Program-made: the position numbers and the translations under genes
Assembly: GCF_025685645.1 (NCBI RefSeq)
Contig: NZ_JAGSYF010000005.1
Location: forward strand, 153,271 to 217,270
Length of the DNA: 64,000 bases
Source: Edaphobacter bradus
GTDB lineage: Bacteria > Acidobacteriota > Terriglobia > Terriglobales > Acidobacteriaceae
Reading direction: 5' to 3'
Notes under the pieces: model-generated
What the model saw: only the letters and a program-made list of their open reading frames with translations
Database searches by the model: none
Told to the model about the DNA's origin: nothing
In this document: positions 25,597 to 38,391 of the stretch, piece after piece
How the letters are laid out: each line of letters starts with the position of its first letter
Numbering within the stretch: position 1 is the first letter of the stretch

Positions 25597-26781
25597 TCAG
25601 CGATAGAACTCCCGTATCGCCTCGACCACTGTCTGCTGCTCGTCCTCTCGCAGTTCCGCATACATCGGCAGCGCGAGCACCTCGTCGGCGGCCCTTTCGC
25701 TAACCGGGAAATCTCCCTGTTTGTATCCCAGGCTGCGCAGGCTCTCTTGCAGGTGCAGCGGAAGGGGATAGTAGATCTCACTGCCAACCTGTCGCTCCAT
25801 CAGGTGCTCTCGCAGCGCATCGCGTCGAGGTGCGCGAATCACATACTGGTGGAAGACATGCGTGGCGCGAGCGTCGGTCTCCGGAAGCACGACGCCATCC
25901 GCAACGTTCGTTGCCGCAAGTCCAGCCTGCCGGAACAGTTCGTCGTAACGGACAGCCCGTGCCTGCCGCTGCCGGTTCCACTCCGGCAGATAGCGCAGCT
26001 TCACCTCCAGCACTGCAGCCTGAAGCGTGTCGAGCCGCGAATTCCAGCCCACCTCGTCGTGGTAGTAGCGCCGCCGCATCCCGTGGGCGCGCAGCATCTG
26101 TGCCCGTTCCGCGAAGGCGTCCGATCCAGTCGTCACCAGCCCGGCATCCCCCATCGCGCTCAGGTTCTTCGTCGGATAGAAGCTGAAGGCCGCAAGATCG
26201 CCCAGAGCGCCCGCGTGAACTCCTCTCCACGCTGCACCGAAGGCCTGTGCCGCGTCCTCGATCAACAGAACACCGTGCCGCTGCTTCAGGGCCGCAAAGG
26301 CGTCCCAGTCGGCGCATTGCCCATAGAGGTGGACCGGCATCACGGCCCTAACCTTCCCTCCATCCGCAGTTGCGAGAACGCGCTCGACGGCCTCGGCAGA
26401 AAGATTGAAGCTGCCCGGTTCGATGTCTGCCAGCAGAGGCCGCGCTCCCGCGCGCAGGATCGAGCTGACTGAAGCAAAAAAGCTGAAGGGAGCCGTGATA
26501 ACGGCGTCGCCGGGCCCGATTCCAGCCGCAACCATCGCCAGCCAAAGGGCATCGGTCCCGCTGGCGCAGCCTATGCCGTGGCTTGCTCCGCAGGCCACGG
26601 CAGCCGCGCGCTCGAAGCTCTGGACCTCTGGCCCCAGAATAAAACGCTGCGAAGTGCAGACTTTTTCGATGGCAGTCAGAATCTCTTCGCGGATCCCGGT
26701 GAATTGGCGGGAAAAGTCAAGCATTGGTACGGGTTGAAGCTTGGTAGGCACGACTCTCATGGTATATCGGCACCGCGTCAT
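25597..26781 (-). CDS. DegT/DnrJ/EryC1/StrS-family PLP aminotransferase
   Basis: These enzymes aminate keto-sugars on nucleotide carriers. The 394-residue protein has GIGCASGTDALWLAMVAAGI (cofactor phosphate binding), VMPVHLYGQCADWDA, LIEDAAQAFGA (Asp contacting the pyridine nitrogen) and the Schiff-base lysine in FSFYPTKNLSAMGDAG. GMRRRYYHDEVGWNSRLDTLQAA is also typical. It could make an amino sugar for surface polysaccharide, but no sugar cluster is nearby. The start could be 26781 (preceded by GGCGAG) or the in-frame ATG 26760. It is divergent from hfq. Confidence 0.9.
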   Translation of the reverse strand: MTRCRYTMRVVPTKLQPVPMLDFSRQFTGIREEILTAIEKVCTSQRFILGPEVQSFERAAAVACGASHGIGCASGTDALWLAMVAAGIGPGDAVITAPFSFFASVSSILRAGARPLLADIEPGSFNLSAEAVERVLATADGGKVRAVMPVHLYGQCADWDAFAALKQRHGVLLIEDAAQAFGAAWRGVHAGALGDLAAFSFYPTKNLSAMGDAGLVTTGSDAFAERAQMLRAHGMRRRYYHDEVGWNSRLDTLQAAVLEVKLRYLPEWNRQRQARAVRYDELFRQAGLAATNVADGVVLPETDARATHVFHQYVIRAPRRDALREHLMERQVGSEIYYPLPLHLQESLRSLGYKQGDFPVSERAADEVLALPMYAELREDEQQTVVEAIREFYR

Positions 26782-26838
26782 AAATCGCTCGCCGTTCGTC
26801 TAATAGACAACGGGAGAGTCCCATCAGGGCTCTCCAAG

Positions 26839-26867
26839 TTGAAAATTGTTACTGATACTCGTATCGT
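26839..26867 (+). promoter_or_regulatory. Candidate sigma-70 promoter for hfq-hflX
   Basis: TTGAAA (26839-26844), a 17-base spacer and TATCGT (26862-26867) lie 113 bases before the hfq start in the DegT/hfq divergent gap. The match is good for the -35 box and moderate for the -10 box. It is based on consensus only. Confidence 0.4.
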
Positions 26868-26979
26868 TTACCTCTCAGCTCCTTTCGACGGCGTTTCCGT
26901 CGGCCGGAGTCGTCTGAAGTCGGTGGAGTACGGCGGGACTTCTTGTTGGAACTACTTTTACCTAAAGGAGATCGGCACC

Positions 26980-27288
26980 ATGGAATCAAAGCCGGCACAG
27001 AACATTCAGGATACGTTTCTTAACACGGTGCGCAAAGACAAGAGCCCGATAACGATCTATCTGGTTAGTGGAGTCAAGCTCACAGGAAAGATTCGCTCCT
27101 TCGACAAGTACTCCGTGCTGCTTGAGAACAACAGCCAGGAACAGTTGATCTTCAAGCATGCCATCTCGACTGTGGTTAGCGGACGAATCGCGGGGGGCGC
27201 GTCTCACACTGAAAGCAGACCAGCTGCTACGCACGCTCCCGCGGCTCCCGTGGCCGAGATTACGAGTGCGGCAGCAGCCAGCCGTTGA
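26980..27288 (+). CDS. hfq: RNA chaperone Hfq
   Basis: Hfq forms a hexameric ring that pairs small RNAs with messages. The 102-residue protein has the Sm1 motif within FLNTVRKDKSPITIYLVSGV and the Sm2 motif IFKHAISTV, where most bacteria have YKHAISTV. A disordered Ala-rich C-terminal tail of about 30 residues follows. The ATG at 26980 has a clear AAAGGAG nine bases upstream, which rules out the much longer open frame reaching back into the DegT gene region. hflX follows after 28 bases, the conserved hfq-hflX order. Confidence 0.96.
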   Translation: MESKPAQNIQDTFLNTVRKDKSPITIYLVSGVKLTGKIRSFDKYSVLLENNSQEQLIFKHAISTVVSGRIAGGASHTESRPAATHAPAAPVAEITSAAAASR

Positions 27289-27316
27289 TCGTTAATATTG
27301 CGGCGCACCGCTTGAC

Positions 27317-28828
27317 TTGTTGCCTGATACGTTGACAGACTCCTTCATTGGCGTAGATGGGAAGACCTCGCCCAAGCGGCGCTCCCTCGTCGAGCTTCAA
27401 CAGGCGGCAGCAGCAGAAGACCGCCTGCCGCCCGGCCGGTCCCGTGCCGAGCGAGCCGCGCTGGTCGCAGTCGAGTTCACTGGCGAGCGTCGCAAACTGA
27501 CCTCGGCAGCAACGCTCGCGCGAAAGGCCGCACAGGTTCTTGCAGAGGCAGGCAGCGAAGCCCCCGATCCCGTGCCGCACTCCGCAGATCTTGATTTCGA
27601 AGCCTCCGTCGCTGAGTTCGAGGAACTCGCCCGCAGCGCCGGAGCTGAGATCGCCGCGACTCTTGTCCAGCACCGTCCCCGCCCCGATCCCGCGACACTT
27701 GTCGGCCGAGGCAAACTCGAAGAGATTTCTGGCGTCGTCGGCTCCACGCATGCCAACCTCGTGCTCTTCGATCATGACCTGACGCCCTCGCAGCTCCGCA
27801 ACCTCGAGGCGAAGCTCCCCTGCCGCGTCATTGACCGCACGCAGCTCATCCTCGACATCTTCGCCCGCCACGCGCGCACTCGCGAGGGCCAGCTTCAGGT
27901 CGAGCTCGCGCAGCTTGAATACCAGCTCCCGCGCCTTGCGGGTCGCGGCCGCACGATGAGCCAGCTGGGTGGCGGCATTGGTACTCGAGGTCCCGGCGAG
28001 ACGCAGCTCGAGACCGACCGGCGCAAGATCAACCTCCGCATCGACCACGTCAAGCGCCAGCTCGAATCCGTGCGGCGCATTCGCCGGCAGCAGCGTCAGC
28101 GCCGCGAGGCAGTGCCTGTCCCGGTCGTCGCTCTGGTCGGTTACACCAATGCTGGAAAGAGCACGCTCTTCAACGCGCTTACCGAGGCTGGCGTGCTTGA
28201 GTCCTCGCGCATGTTCGCAACGCTCGACCCCAAGCTCAGCCAACTTGTGCTGCCTTCGCGCCGGCGCGTGCTTCTCTCAGATACGGTGGGCTTCATCCGG
28301 AACCTTCCCCACACACTCGTCACCAGCTTCCGGGCAACGTTGGAAGAAGTGGAACGCGCCGAGCTTCTGCTCCATGTCCGCGACGCCTCAAACCCCATGC
28401 TCGACGAGCAGAAGGTGCAGGTGGAGCGGGTTCTCGGCGAACTCGACGTCGCCGGCAAGCCCATCATCGAGGTATGGAACAAGATCGACCTGCTCGCGCA
28501 GGAGCAGCGCGGCCAGATCGCCGGGCCAGGCAGGGCCGCCGTCTCGGCGCTCACCGGGGAGGGCCTCGACGGTCTTCTGGCCGCCATTGACGCAGCCCTG
28601 ACTGCTGACCCCATCATCGAGATGCAGTTCCGCCTTCCGCAGTCGGAGGGAGCCATCCTGGCCTCGCTCGAGGCAGGAGCCATCCTCAGCGACAAGCGAT
28701 TTGACGGTAATCTGGCGTTCTTCACCGCACGCGGGCCCGCTTCGCTACTTGATCGCTTCCGCAGGTTTCAGGAGAAGGGTCGTGAAGCTGGAAAAGTGGT
28801 TGAAAAACAAGCTCCAGAATTAGCATAG
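27317..28828 (+). CDS. hflX: Ribosome-associated GTPase HflX
   Basis: HflX splits stalled ribosomes under stress. The 503-residue protein has the N-terminal glycine-rich domain ending GGGIGTRGPGETQLETDRR, a helical linker, and the G domain: G1 GYTNAGKST (about 274-282), G3 DTVGF within LLSDTVGFIRNLPHTLV, and G4 NKID. The first 45 residues are an extra, poorly conserved extension. A TTG start at 27317 is the earliest in frame; no strong ribosome site is visible, so the true start may be later. The stop codon lies just inside a long inverted repeat (28824-28877). Confidence 0.95.
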   Translation: MLPDTLTDSFIGVDGKTSPKRRSLVELQQAAAAEDRLPPGRSRAERAALVAVEFTGERRKLTSAATLARKAAQVLAEAGSEAPDPVPHSADLDFEASVAEFEELARSAGAEIAATLVQHRPRPDPATLVGRGKLEEISGVVGSTHANLVLFDHDLTPSQLRNLEAKLPCRVIDRTQLILDIFARHARTREGQLQVELAQLEYQLPRLAGRGRTMSQLGGGIGTRGPGETQLETDRRKINLRIDHVKRQLESVRRIRRQQRQRREAVPVPVVALVGYTNAGKSTLFNALTEAGVLESSRMFATLDPKLSQLVLPSRRRVLLSDTVGFIRNLPHTLVTSFRATLEEVERAELLLHVRDASNPMLDEQKVQVERVLGELDVAGKPIIEVWNKIDLLAQEQRGQIAGPGRAAVSALTGEGLDGLLAAIDAALTADPIIEMQFRLPQSEGAILASLEAGAILSDKRFDGNLAFFTARGPASLLDRFRRFQEKGREAGKVVEKQAPELA

Positions 28829-28877
28829 GTCGCCTGAAAGGGGAGCGGAGGTGGTGTCCCCAATCACGCGACCTATG
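28824..28877 (+). other. Nested inverted repeat between hflX and the ATP synthase operon
   Basis: CATAGGTCGC (28824-28833) is matched exactly by GCGACCTATG (28868-28877). Inside, GGGGA (28840-28844) pairs with TCCCC (28857-28861). The result is a two-step stem covering the end of hflX. No T tract follows. The rest of the gap to 29166 holds no gene. The element could be a leader structure, a Rho-dependent processing site or an operator. Confidence 0.55.
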
Positions 28878-29016
28878 TGACCCAGAGAAGGGTCCGGGTG
28901 GTGTTTAAAATTCTACGGGTTTTGCCGCGGAAGTCAAAGGCGACCCCGTGACCAAATGGAGACCCAAAAAACGTTCTAAAACCGCACGTATCAATCGATT
29001 ATCGAAACGCCCTGGT

Positions 29017-29046
29017 TTGACACTCGACGAAACGCTTTGCTAAAAC
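29017..29046 (+). promoter_or_regulatory. Candidate promoter of the ATP synthase operon
   Basis: A perfect -35 box TTGACA (29017-29022) is followed after 18 bases by the weak -10 candidate TAAAAC (29041-29046), 121 bases before the first b-subunit gene. It is the best consensus match in the 338-base gap. Confidence 0.35.
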
Positions 29047-29166
29047 AAGGTGTACCGCAATCTTGCAATTTAATAAGCAGGTCATCCTTCTATCAGTTCG
29101 CTCTACTCGAAAGGCTGGGTAGACGGCGAACAACAGTACATCCCAACGGCTTCGGCCACCCTATTC

Positions 29167-29634
29167 ATGGACGAGATACTCAATCAACTCGGTGGACTTG
29201 TGCTCGGCTCCGTGCCGACCATGATCCTCTTTATTCTTCTGGTCACCGCGTACGGCCTGCTGGTTCGCCGGCCTTTGAACCGCGTGCTGGCCGAGCGGCG
29301 CGCTCGCACCAGTGGCGCTATGGATCAGGCCCGCGGAGCAATTGCAGCAGCCGAGGCCGAAGCGACAGCCTACGAAGAGAAACTGCGCGCCGCCCGCGCT
29401 GAGATCTTCGCCGCCCGCGAAGCCCGGATCAAACAGTGGAACGCAGAGCGGGAAGTCGCACTCGATCAGGCGCGCCAGGCCTCGCAGAACCGTATCGCCG
29501 TCGCCCGCCTAGACATTGAAAAGAGCGCAGACGAGGCTCGCGGTCATATCGAAGCCCTCAGCAGCGAGCTCAGCTCCCGTATCCTCACCGCCGTGCTGCC
29601 TGCCAGCGTCGCCGCCACGGAGGTCGCCCAGTGA
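29167..29634 (+). CDS. atpF: ATP synthase F0 subunit b (first copy)
   Basis: Subunit b is the peripheral stalk that holds the F1 head still against the rotor. The 155-residue product has one N-terminal membrane helix (TMILFILLVTAYGLLV, about 18-33) and then a continuous charged coiled coil (RRPLNRVLAERRARTSGAMD onward). Length is close to the usual 156-160. Its stop is fused to the next start (GTGA at 29631). It is the first gene of a b-b-delta-alpha-gamma-beta-epsilon set; genes for a and c, which normally come first, are not in this window. Confidence 0.88.
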   Translation: MDEILNQLGGLVLGSVPTMILFILLVTAYGLLVRRPLNRVLAERRARTSGAMDQARGAIAAAEAEATAYEEKLRAARAEIFAAREARIKQWNAEREVALDQARQASQNRIAVARLDIEKSADEARGHIEALSSELSSRILTAVLPASVAATEVAQ

Positions 29635-30350
29635 GCCGCTCCACGCACAAGAAACTCTTCGCTGGTCTCTTCCTCGCATCGATGCTGATCATGCCAGTAG
29701 CTTCGCGCCTCCACGCTCAGGGGGCTGCACCGGTCGCCACCTCCGCTGCTAGTTTCAGCGCGCCGGAGACGCAGGCGCCCGAGAAGAATAAGGAAGAGGA
29801 TGAAACCGAAGCCTTCCGTCACTCCGCCGCCGTCAAGGCCATCGGAGCGAAGCTCGGTCTCAATCCCGACCAGGCTGCAACAGTCTTTTCCGTTCTCAAC
29901 TTCGCAGTCCTCGCCATCCTGATTGGCGGGTTCCTTCTGAAGAAACTGCCCAAGACCTTCCGTGATCGCTCCTCGTCGATTCAAAAGCACTTAGTCGAGG
30001 CCCGCACGGCTACCGAGGAGGCCAATGCCCGCCTCTCGGGAGTTGAAGCCCGTCTCAGCAAGCTAGATGCGCAGATCGCTGCGATGCGCGCCCAGGCAGA
30101 GAAGGACATCGCCGCCGAAGAGCAGCGCATCAAGGCATCCGTAGAAGAGGAGAAACAGCGTATTCTCTCCTCAGCCGAGCAGGAGATCACCTCGGCCACG
30201 GCGCAGGCCCGCCGCCAGTTGCAGCAGTATGCCGCCGAGCTTGCGATCGAGCAGGCTGCGCGCAAGCTCGCCGTGAATGCAGAGACCGACCGCCTGCTCG
30301 TACAGGATTTTGCCCGCCGCCTTACTGGTGAGAAAGAGGGGCATAACTAA
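29631..30350 (+). CDS. atpF: ATP synthase F0 subunit b (second copy, with signal-like extension)
   Basis: A second stalk subunit of 239 residues. The extra length is at the N-terminus: a signal-like sequence (LFAGLFLASMLIMPVASRLH, about 9-28), an acidic Ala/Pro/Glu linker, then the true b helix (VFSVLNFAVLAILIGGFLLK) near residue 85 and a long coiled coil. If the first hydrophobic part is cleaved, the linker would sit outside; if kept, the subunit spans the membrane twice. The GTG start overlaps the first b gene, and the stop overlaps the delta start (TAATG at 30348-30352). The two b proteins presumably form a b/b' heterodimer. Confidence 0.86.
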   Translation: MSRSTHKKLFAGLFLASMLIMPVASRLHAQGAAPVATSAASFSAPETQAPEKNKEEDETEAFRHSAAVKAIGAKLGLNPDQAATVFSVLNFAVLAILIGGFLLKKLPKTFRDRSSSIQKHLVEARTATEEANARLSGVEARLSKLDAQIAAMRAQAEKDIAAEEQRIKASVEEEKQRILSSAEQEITSATAQARRQLQQYAAELAIEQAARKLAVNAETDRLLVQDFARRLTGEKEGHN

Positions 30351-30889
30351 TGTCGGCCATCGCTCTCCGCTACGCACAGGCCTTTGCTGCAGTTGTTGCA
30401 TCGCACAAGCTCGATGCCCTCGCGACCCGCAAGCAGCTCTCCGATTTCAACGACACCCTGGCCGAGAGCCACGCACTCCGCGAGGTGCTCTCGAACCCCG
30501 CGATCCCGAGCGATCAGAAGCTGAGGGTTCTCGATGTCATCGCTTCGCGCCTTGGCGTGCTCCCGCAGGTTCGCAACTTTCTCGCGGTCATCATGGATCA
30601 CCAGCGTATCTATGAGCTCAGTGAGATTCTTGACGAGTACCGTGGTCTGGCTGACGAGCAGGCCAGTCTCACCGAGGCGGAGGTCACCACGGCCCATCCG
30701 CTCAACAGTCAGGACCGCGCCGAGCTTGAGGCGCAGGTCGCAAAGCTGGCCGGCAGCCACGTTCGCGCGACCTACCGCGAGGACTCCTCGCTCCTTGGCG
30801 GAGTCGTTGTCCGCATCGGATCGACGGTCTACGATGGCTCGATCAAGGCCCAGTTGCTTGGCCTGAAGCAGAAGCTGATCAGCGCATAG
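30350..30889 (+). CDS. atpH: ATP synthase F1 subunit delta
   Basis: Delta joins the peripheral stalk to the top of the alpha3beta3 head. The 179-residue protein shows the OSCP pattern: IALRYAQAFAAVVASHKLDA at the N-terminus and EDSSLLGGVVVRIGSTVYDG with SIKAQLLGLKQKL at the C-terminus. Length is normal. The start codon shares one base with the preceding stop, so it is translationally coupled. A 71-base gap with a good ribosome site separates it from alpha. Confidence 0.93.
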   Translation: MSAIALRYAQAFAAVVASHKLDALATRKQLSDFNDTLAESHALREVLSNPAIPSDQKLRVLDVIASRLGVLPQVRNFLAVIMDHQRIYELSEILDEYRGLADEQASLTEAEVTTAHPLNSQDRAELEAQVAKLAGSHVRATYREDSSLLGGVVVRIGSTVYDGSIKAQLLGLKQKLISA

Positions 30890-30960
30890 CCCGGCTGCAA
30901 CCGCTCCAGGCGCGACAAAACTTGAAAAAGAGATTGATACGAATCGAGTAGAAGGAAGAC

Positions 30961-32502
<1,542 letters not shown>

Positions 32503-32504
32503 CC

Positions 32505-33596
<1,092 letters not shown>

Positions 33597-33614
33597 AAGA
33601 AACGAAAGAGACCT

Positions 33615-35057
<1,443 letters not shown>

Positions 35058-35067
35058 GGCAGCCATT

Positions 35068-35149
35068 AGCCGCCAGCCCTTGGCTTTTAGCTCGGGCTGG
35101 CGGCTGTAGACAATGTAAATTCAACAAGCCTCCAGCTAAGAGCTGGAGG
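35068..35149 (+). repeat. Two hairpins between the beta and epsilon genes
   Basis: AGCCGCCAGCCC (35068-35079) pairs exactly with GGGCTGGCGGCT (35094-35105). A second stem, CCTCCAGCT (35129-35137) with AGCTGGAGG (35141-35149), has a three-base loop. AGCTAA-type repeats run on into the epsilon ribosome site. Neither has a T tract. They could protect the 3' end of the long message and lower epsilon synthesis, or be an inserted repeat. Confidence 0.6.
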
Positions 35150-35167
35150 ATAAGAGCTAAAAGCTAA

Positions 35168-35599
35168 ATGGCAGACACACAACAAACCGGCCTCTTGACC
35201 GTACGGCTCGTCACCTCAGACCGCGTCCTCCTCGATGCAACCGCCGAGGCCGTCGAGTTGCCGTCCATGTCGGGCTACCTCGAGGCCCTCTACGGTCACG
35301 CGCCGCTCCTCGCTGAGTTGGGCGCAGGCGAGGTTCGACTCCACGGCGGCAGCTCCGGCGACCAGAAGTTCTTCGTCGCGTGGGGCTTCGTCGAGGTCCT
35401 TCCAGAGCGCGTCACTATCCTCGCCGAGACAGCTCTCCACCCCAACGAGATCGACGTTGCCGAGGCTCGCCAGGAGCTCGCCGAGGGCGAGAGGCTCTGG
35501 AACGAGGCAGGCGACGACGGCGAGAAGTACGACGAAGCCGCTGCCGTTACCCGCAAGGCCGAGGAGAAGATCGCCTCCGCCGAAGGCAGAAGCACCTAG
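35168..35599 (+). CDS. atpC: ATP synthase F1 subunit epsilon
   Basis: Epsilon links gamma to the c-ring and inhibits hydrolysis. The 143-residue product has the N-terminal beta sandwich (LLTVRLVTSDRVLLDATAEA, then SMSGYLEALYGHAPLLAELG) and the C-terminal helical hairpin (IDVAEARQELAEGERLW). Length is normal. It is the last gene of the cluster, followed by a strong terminator 68 bases on. Confidence 0.94.
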   Translation: MADTQQTGLLTVRLVTSDRVLLDATAEAVELPSMSGYLEALYGHAPLLAELGAGEVRLHGGSSGDQKFFVAWGFVEVLPERVTILAETALHPNEIDVAEARQELAEGERLWNEAGDDGEKYDEAAAVTRKAEEKIASAEGRST

Positions 35600-35667
35600 A
35601 CCCCACTCAGTTTTTCAGGGGTCTTGTTTCAAAGGATTTGTTCAGGTTCCCTGTTTCACAAACTAGA

Positions 35668-35697
35668 AGGCCGCCCAGTTTGGGCGGCCTGTTTTTT
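35668..35697 (+). terminator. Terminator of the ATP synthase operon
   Basis: AGGCCGCCCA (35668-35677) pairs perfectly with TGGGCGGCCT (35681-35690) around GTT, followed by G and six T. It ends 18 bases before the convergent aroDE stop. Confidence 0.92.
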
Positions 35698-35715
35698 CAG
35701 CCAAAGCAAGCTGCG

Positions 35716-37356
35716 TCAGGACGCCTTCCTTGCTTTGGCCGGCTTCGCCTCCGGAGCGGGCTTGGCCTCTGGAGCAGCCTTGGTCGCAGGCGCTGGCGTC
35801 CCTTCAGCGGCCGCCTCGGCCTGCTGCTTCAGCACATGGATCACGACCCGCAGCATCTCTTCCTCCGGAGCGGGCTTGCCCGTCCATATCTCGAACTGCC
35901 GCGCTCCTTGATGCACGAACATCTCCACGCCGGTTATCACAGGGATATTCTGCTGTCGCGCCAGCCTGAGCAGAGGCGTCTCGACCGGGTTATAGACCAG
36001 GTCGAAGACCAGTTTCGTGTTCAGGTCCTTTGCATCGAGAATCGGCGAGCCCTTGATCCCTGCCATTCCGATCGGCGTCGCGTTGATGATCGCGTCAAAC
36101 GAGGTCTTCGGCAAGGCATCCTTCTTGATCGTCTTTGAACCCGACTGCTTCGCCAGCTTTTGCGCCGTTTCTGCCGTGCGATTCAGGATGAAGACCTCCG
36201 CGCCCTTGTCCCGCAGGCCGAAGACAGCCGCCCGCGCCGCGCCGCCCGCGCCAAGCACCAGCACCTTCGCGCCGCGCAGCGACATCCGCCTCTCCAGAGG
36301 CCCAACGATGCCCGCAACGTCCGTATTGAACCCGTAGAGCTTGCCGTCCTGCGCGCGCAGCACAGTGTTGCAGGCTCCAATCTTCGCCGACAGGGGATCG
36401 GTGCGCTCCAGATGCTGCATGATCTCCTGCTTATGCGGCATCGTGATGCTCAGTCCCTGGATGGGAATCTCCTGCACCAGCTTCAGCAGGTCGCTCACCT
36501 TGATGGCCTGTAGCGCCAGATAGACCGCGTTCACCGTCTCGCGCCGGAACGCCGTATTCATCATGATGGGCGAGAGGGAACTCTTGATGGGATTTCCTGC
36601 CACGCCATAGACCTTCGTCGCTGCATCAACCTGGTCGATGCGGTACGTCTCGATCAGTGTGCGCGCCGCGATCTGCCCCGGCCCCGTCTCTTCGCCCGGC
36701 GTTGCCGCGGCAAAGGTAAACGCGCTTCCCGCGCGCAGCCCAAGCACGCGCGAGATGATTCCCATATCGCCCATGGAGATGCCGATGATGTTCGAGTGCT
36801 CGTTCATCCGCTCGATAAAGCGCATCAGCGTCACGTTATCGGTCAACGTCTTCGCCGTGGGAACGACCTTCATGAAATCAGGCTGAAAGGGCTCAATCCT
36901 CTTGTAGATTCCATCGAGGTCCTTCGTCGCGTTGAAGTCGTGATGGCTGATGATCAGCGCCACGCCGGTATCACGCAGCTTCTGAAGCTCACCCTTCTTC
37001 AATGCCTCAGAGGACTCCAGTTCGAGATCCACCAGGTGAAATCCCGAGTCTGCCGCCTTGGACAGGACCTCCATCTCTGCCGCGAGGGTGCCAGTAAACC
37101 TTCCGCCATTGGCCTTGCGGCGACAGGTCGCGATGCCGGTGGCAGCCGTATTCTCCGCGAAGAAGTTTTTTAGCTTCGGAAGCGCAAGCAGGGGTTTTTC
37201 AAGGTAGTCGAGACGAAACTCAAGAAACGGGGTCTCTTTGACAACAGCGCTCGCCTTTTCAAGCATTTCCGAGGCGGAGTTGCCAATGATTGCGACACAG
37301 ATCTTTCCAATGCGGGAACGGAGAAGTTGGGGGGATAGGGGCACATTCGCTCTCAT
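35716..37356 (-). CDS. Bifunctional 3-dehydroquinate dehydratase / shikimate dehydrogenase
   Basis: One 546-residue polypeptide carries steps three and four of the shikimate pathway. Residues about 15-235 are a type I dehydroquinase, with the catalytic His in LIISHHDFN and the Schiff-base Lys in DFMKVVPTAKT. Residues about 245-510 are shikimate dehydrogenase, with NPIKSSLSPIMMN (substrate), TMPHKQE (catalytic Lys), YGFNTDVAG (catalytic Asp) and the NADP-binding VLGAGGAARAAVFGL. The last 30 residues are an Ala/Pro/Lys tail. This AroD-AroE order is the plant arrangement and is known in some bacteria. aroB is at 8.4-9.5 kb. Confidence 0.95.
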   Translation of the reverse strand: MRANVPLSPQLLRSRIGKICVAIIGNSASEMLEKASAVVKETPFLEFRLDYLEKPLLALPKLKNFFAENTAATGIATCRRKANGGRFTGTLAAEMEVLSKAADSGFHLVDLELESSEALKKGELQKLRDTGVALIISHHDFNATKDLDGIYKRIEPFQPDFMKVVPTAKTLTDNVTLMRFIERMNEHSNIIGISMGDMGIISRVLGLRAGSAFTFAAATPGEETGPGQIAARTLIETYRIDQVDAATKVYGVAGNPIKSSLSPIMMNTAFRRETVNAVYLALQAIKVSDLLKLVQEIPIQGLSITMPHKQEIMQHLERTDPLSAKIGACNTVLRAQDGKLYGFNTDVAGIVGPLERRMSLRGAKVLVLGAGGAARAAVFGLRDKGAEVFILNRTAETAQKLAKQSGSKTIKKDALPKTSFDAIINATPIGMAGIKGSPILDAKDLNTKLVFDLVYNPVETPLLRLARQQNIPVITGVEMFVHQGARQFEIWTGKPAPEEEMLRVVIHVLKQQAEAAAEGTPAPATKAAPEAKPAPEAKPAKARKAS

Positions 37357-37539
37357 GTTAGACGGGGGGTATCTTACAGACCTGTGACTCAGGATGCAAA
37401 TTTTGTTGAAAATAAAGGGAGTTAGCTGGAGGCCAGAAAAGCCACACCTACCCCATGACCGATAGACGGCTAGGAGCCGCGAAGGTCACCCCTCAAGGTT
37501 GAAGTCTTCCGGTGTCTGGGGTTTTAGAATGAGGGAATT

Positions 37540-38391
37540 ATGGCTGCGGCTGACGTAGTGAAGGTTCCGGGATGGGAGTTCGATTGGCTGCGACATGGCT
37601 TCAGCACGCGAAGCGGTGGGGAATCATCGGTTTACGGCGGACAAACGCTGAATCTTGGCTGGACGAAAGAGGATGACCCGGAGGCTGTGGCGGCGAACCG
37701 GCGACTCTTCCTGCAGTCACTTGCGGGAGAGACGAACGGTATGTCCGGCCTCCGCCTGGTCACCATCCGGCAGGTTCACTCCAGGACGGTTCGAGTTATC
37801 AGGGCGGACGATGGTGCGCTGGGAAGCCGTCTCGAGTCTCCAGAGGGCAAAGCGGTGCTCGAAGGGGACGGCCTTGTGACCGATGTGCCCGGAGTGCTTG
37901 TGGCGGTCGGCACGGCGGATTGTGTGCCTGTGTTGGTCGTTGATGAGGCGAAGCGCGCTGTGGGGGCCTTCCACGCCGGCTGGCGCGGTACTGTCGCGAA
38001 GATCGTCGAGCAGGGTGTTGTGACCATGCAGCAAGAGTATGGATCGCGGCCTGAGGACCTTAGAGCAGCGATTGGCCCCGGCATTGGCGCGTGCTGCTAC
38101 GTCGTCGGCGATGAGGTGCGCTCGAACTTCGACGCCCAGTTTGCCTATTCGGGCGAACTCTTCCGCGAGGCCGAGAGCTCTTCCAATGGCAGGAGGCAGT
38201 TCTACGTCAATCTCTGGGAGGCGAACCGGAGGCAGCTTCTGGCGTCCGGCATCGCGCCGGAGCGCATCGCCGTCATCGGGGAGTGCACAGGCTGCTCGCG
38301 CAACGCTGCAGGCGAGAGGCGCTACTTCTCACACCGCGTTGAGCATGGCGTGGCAGGCCGCATGTTGAATGCGATCGGGGTCGTCGCATAA
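37540..38391 (+). CDS. pgeF: Laccase-domain protein, YfiH/PgeF family
   Basis: This family was called polyphenol oxidase; members act on purine nucleosides (phosphorolysis and deamination) and in E. coli PgeF removes mis-incorporated amino acids from peptidoglycan precursors. The 283-residue protein has the three zinc-ligand regions: RQVHSRTVR (His), GTADCVPVLV (Cys) and GAFHAGWRGT (His). IGPGIGACCYVVGDEV is also typical. GAGGG sits four bases before the ATG. It has no close partner gene; HU is convergent downstream. Confidence 0.9.
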   Translation: MAAADVVKVPGWEFDWLRHGFSTRSGGESSVYGGQTLNLGWTKEDDPEAVAANRRLFLQSLAGETNGMSGLRLVTIRQVHSRTVRVIRADDGALGSRLESPEGKAVLEGDGLVTDVPGVLVAVGTADCVPVLVVDEAKRAVGAFHAGWRGTVAKIVEQGVVTMQQEYGSRPEDLRAAIGPGIGACCYVVGDEVRSNFDAQFAYSGELFREAESSSNGRRQFYVNLWEANRRQLLASGIAPERIAVIGECTGCSRNAAGERRYFSHRVEHGVAGRMLNAIGVVA

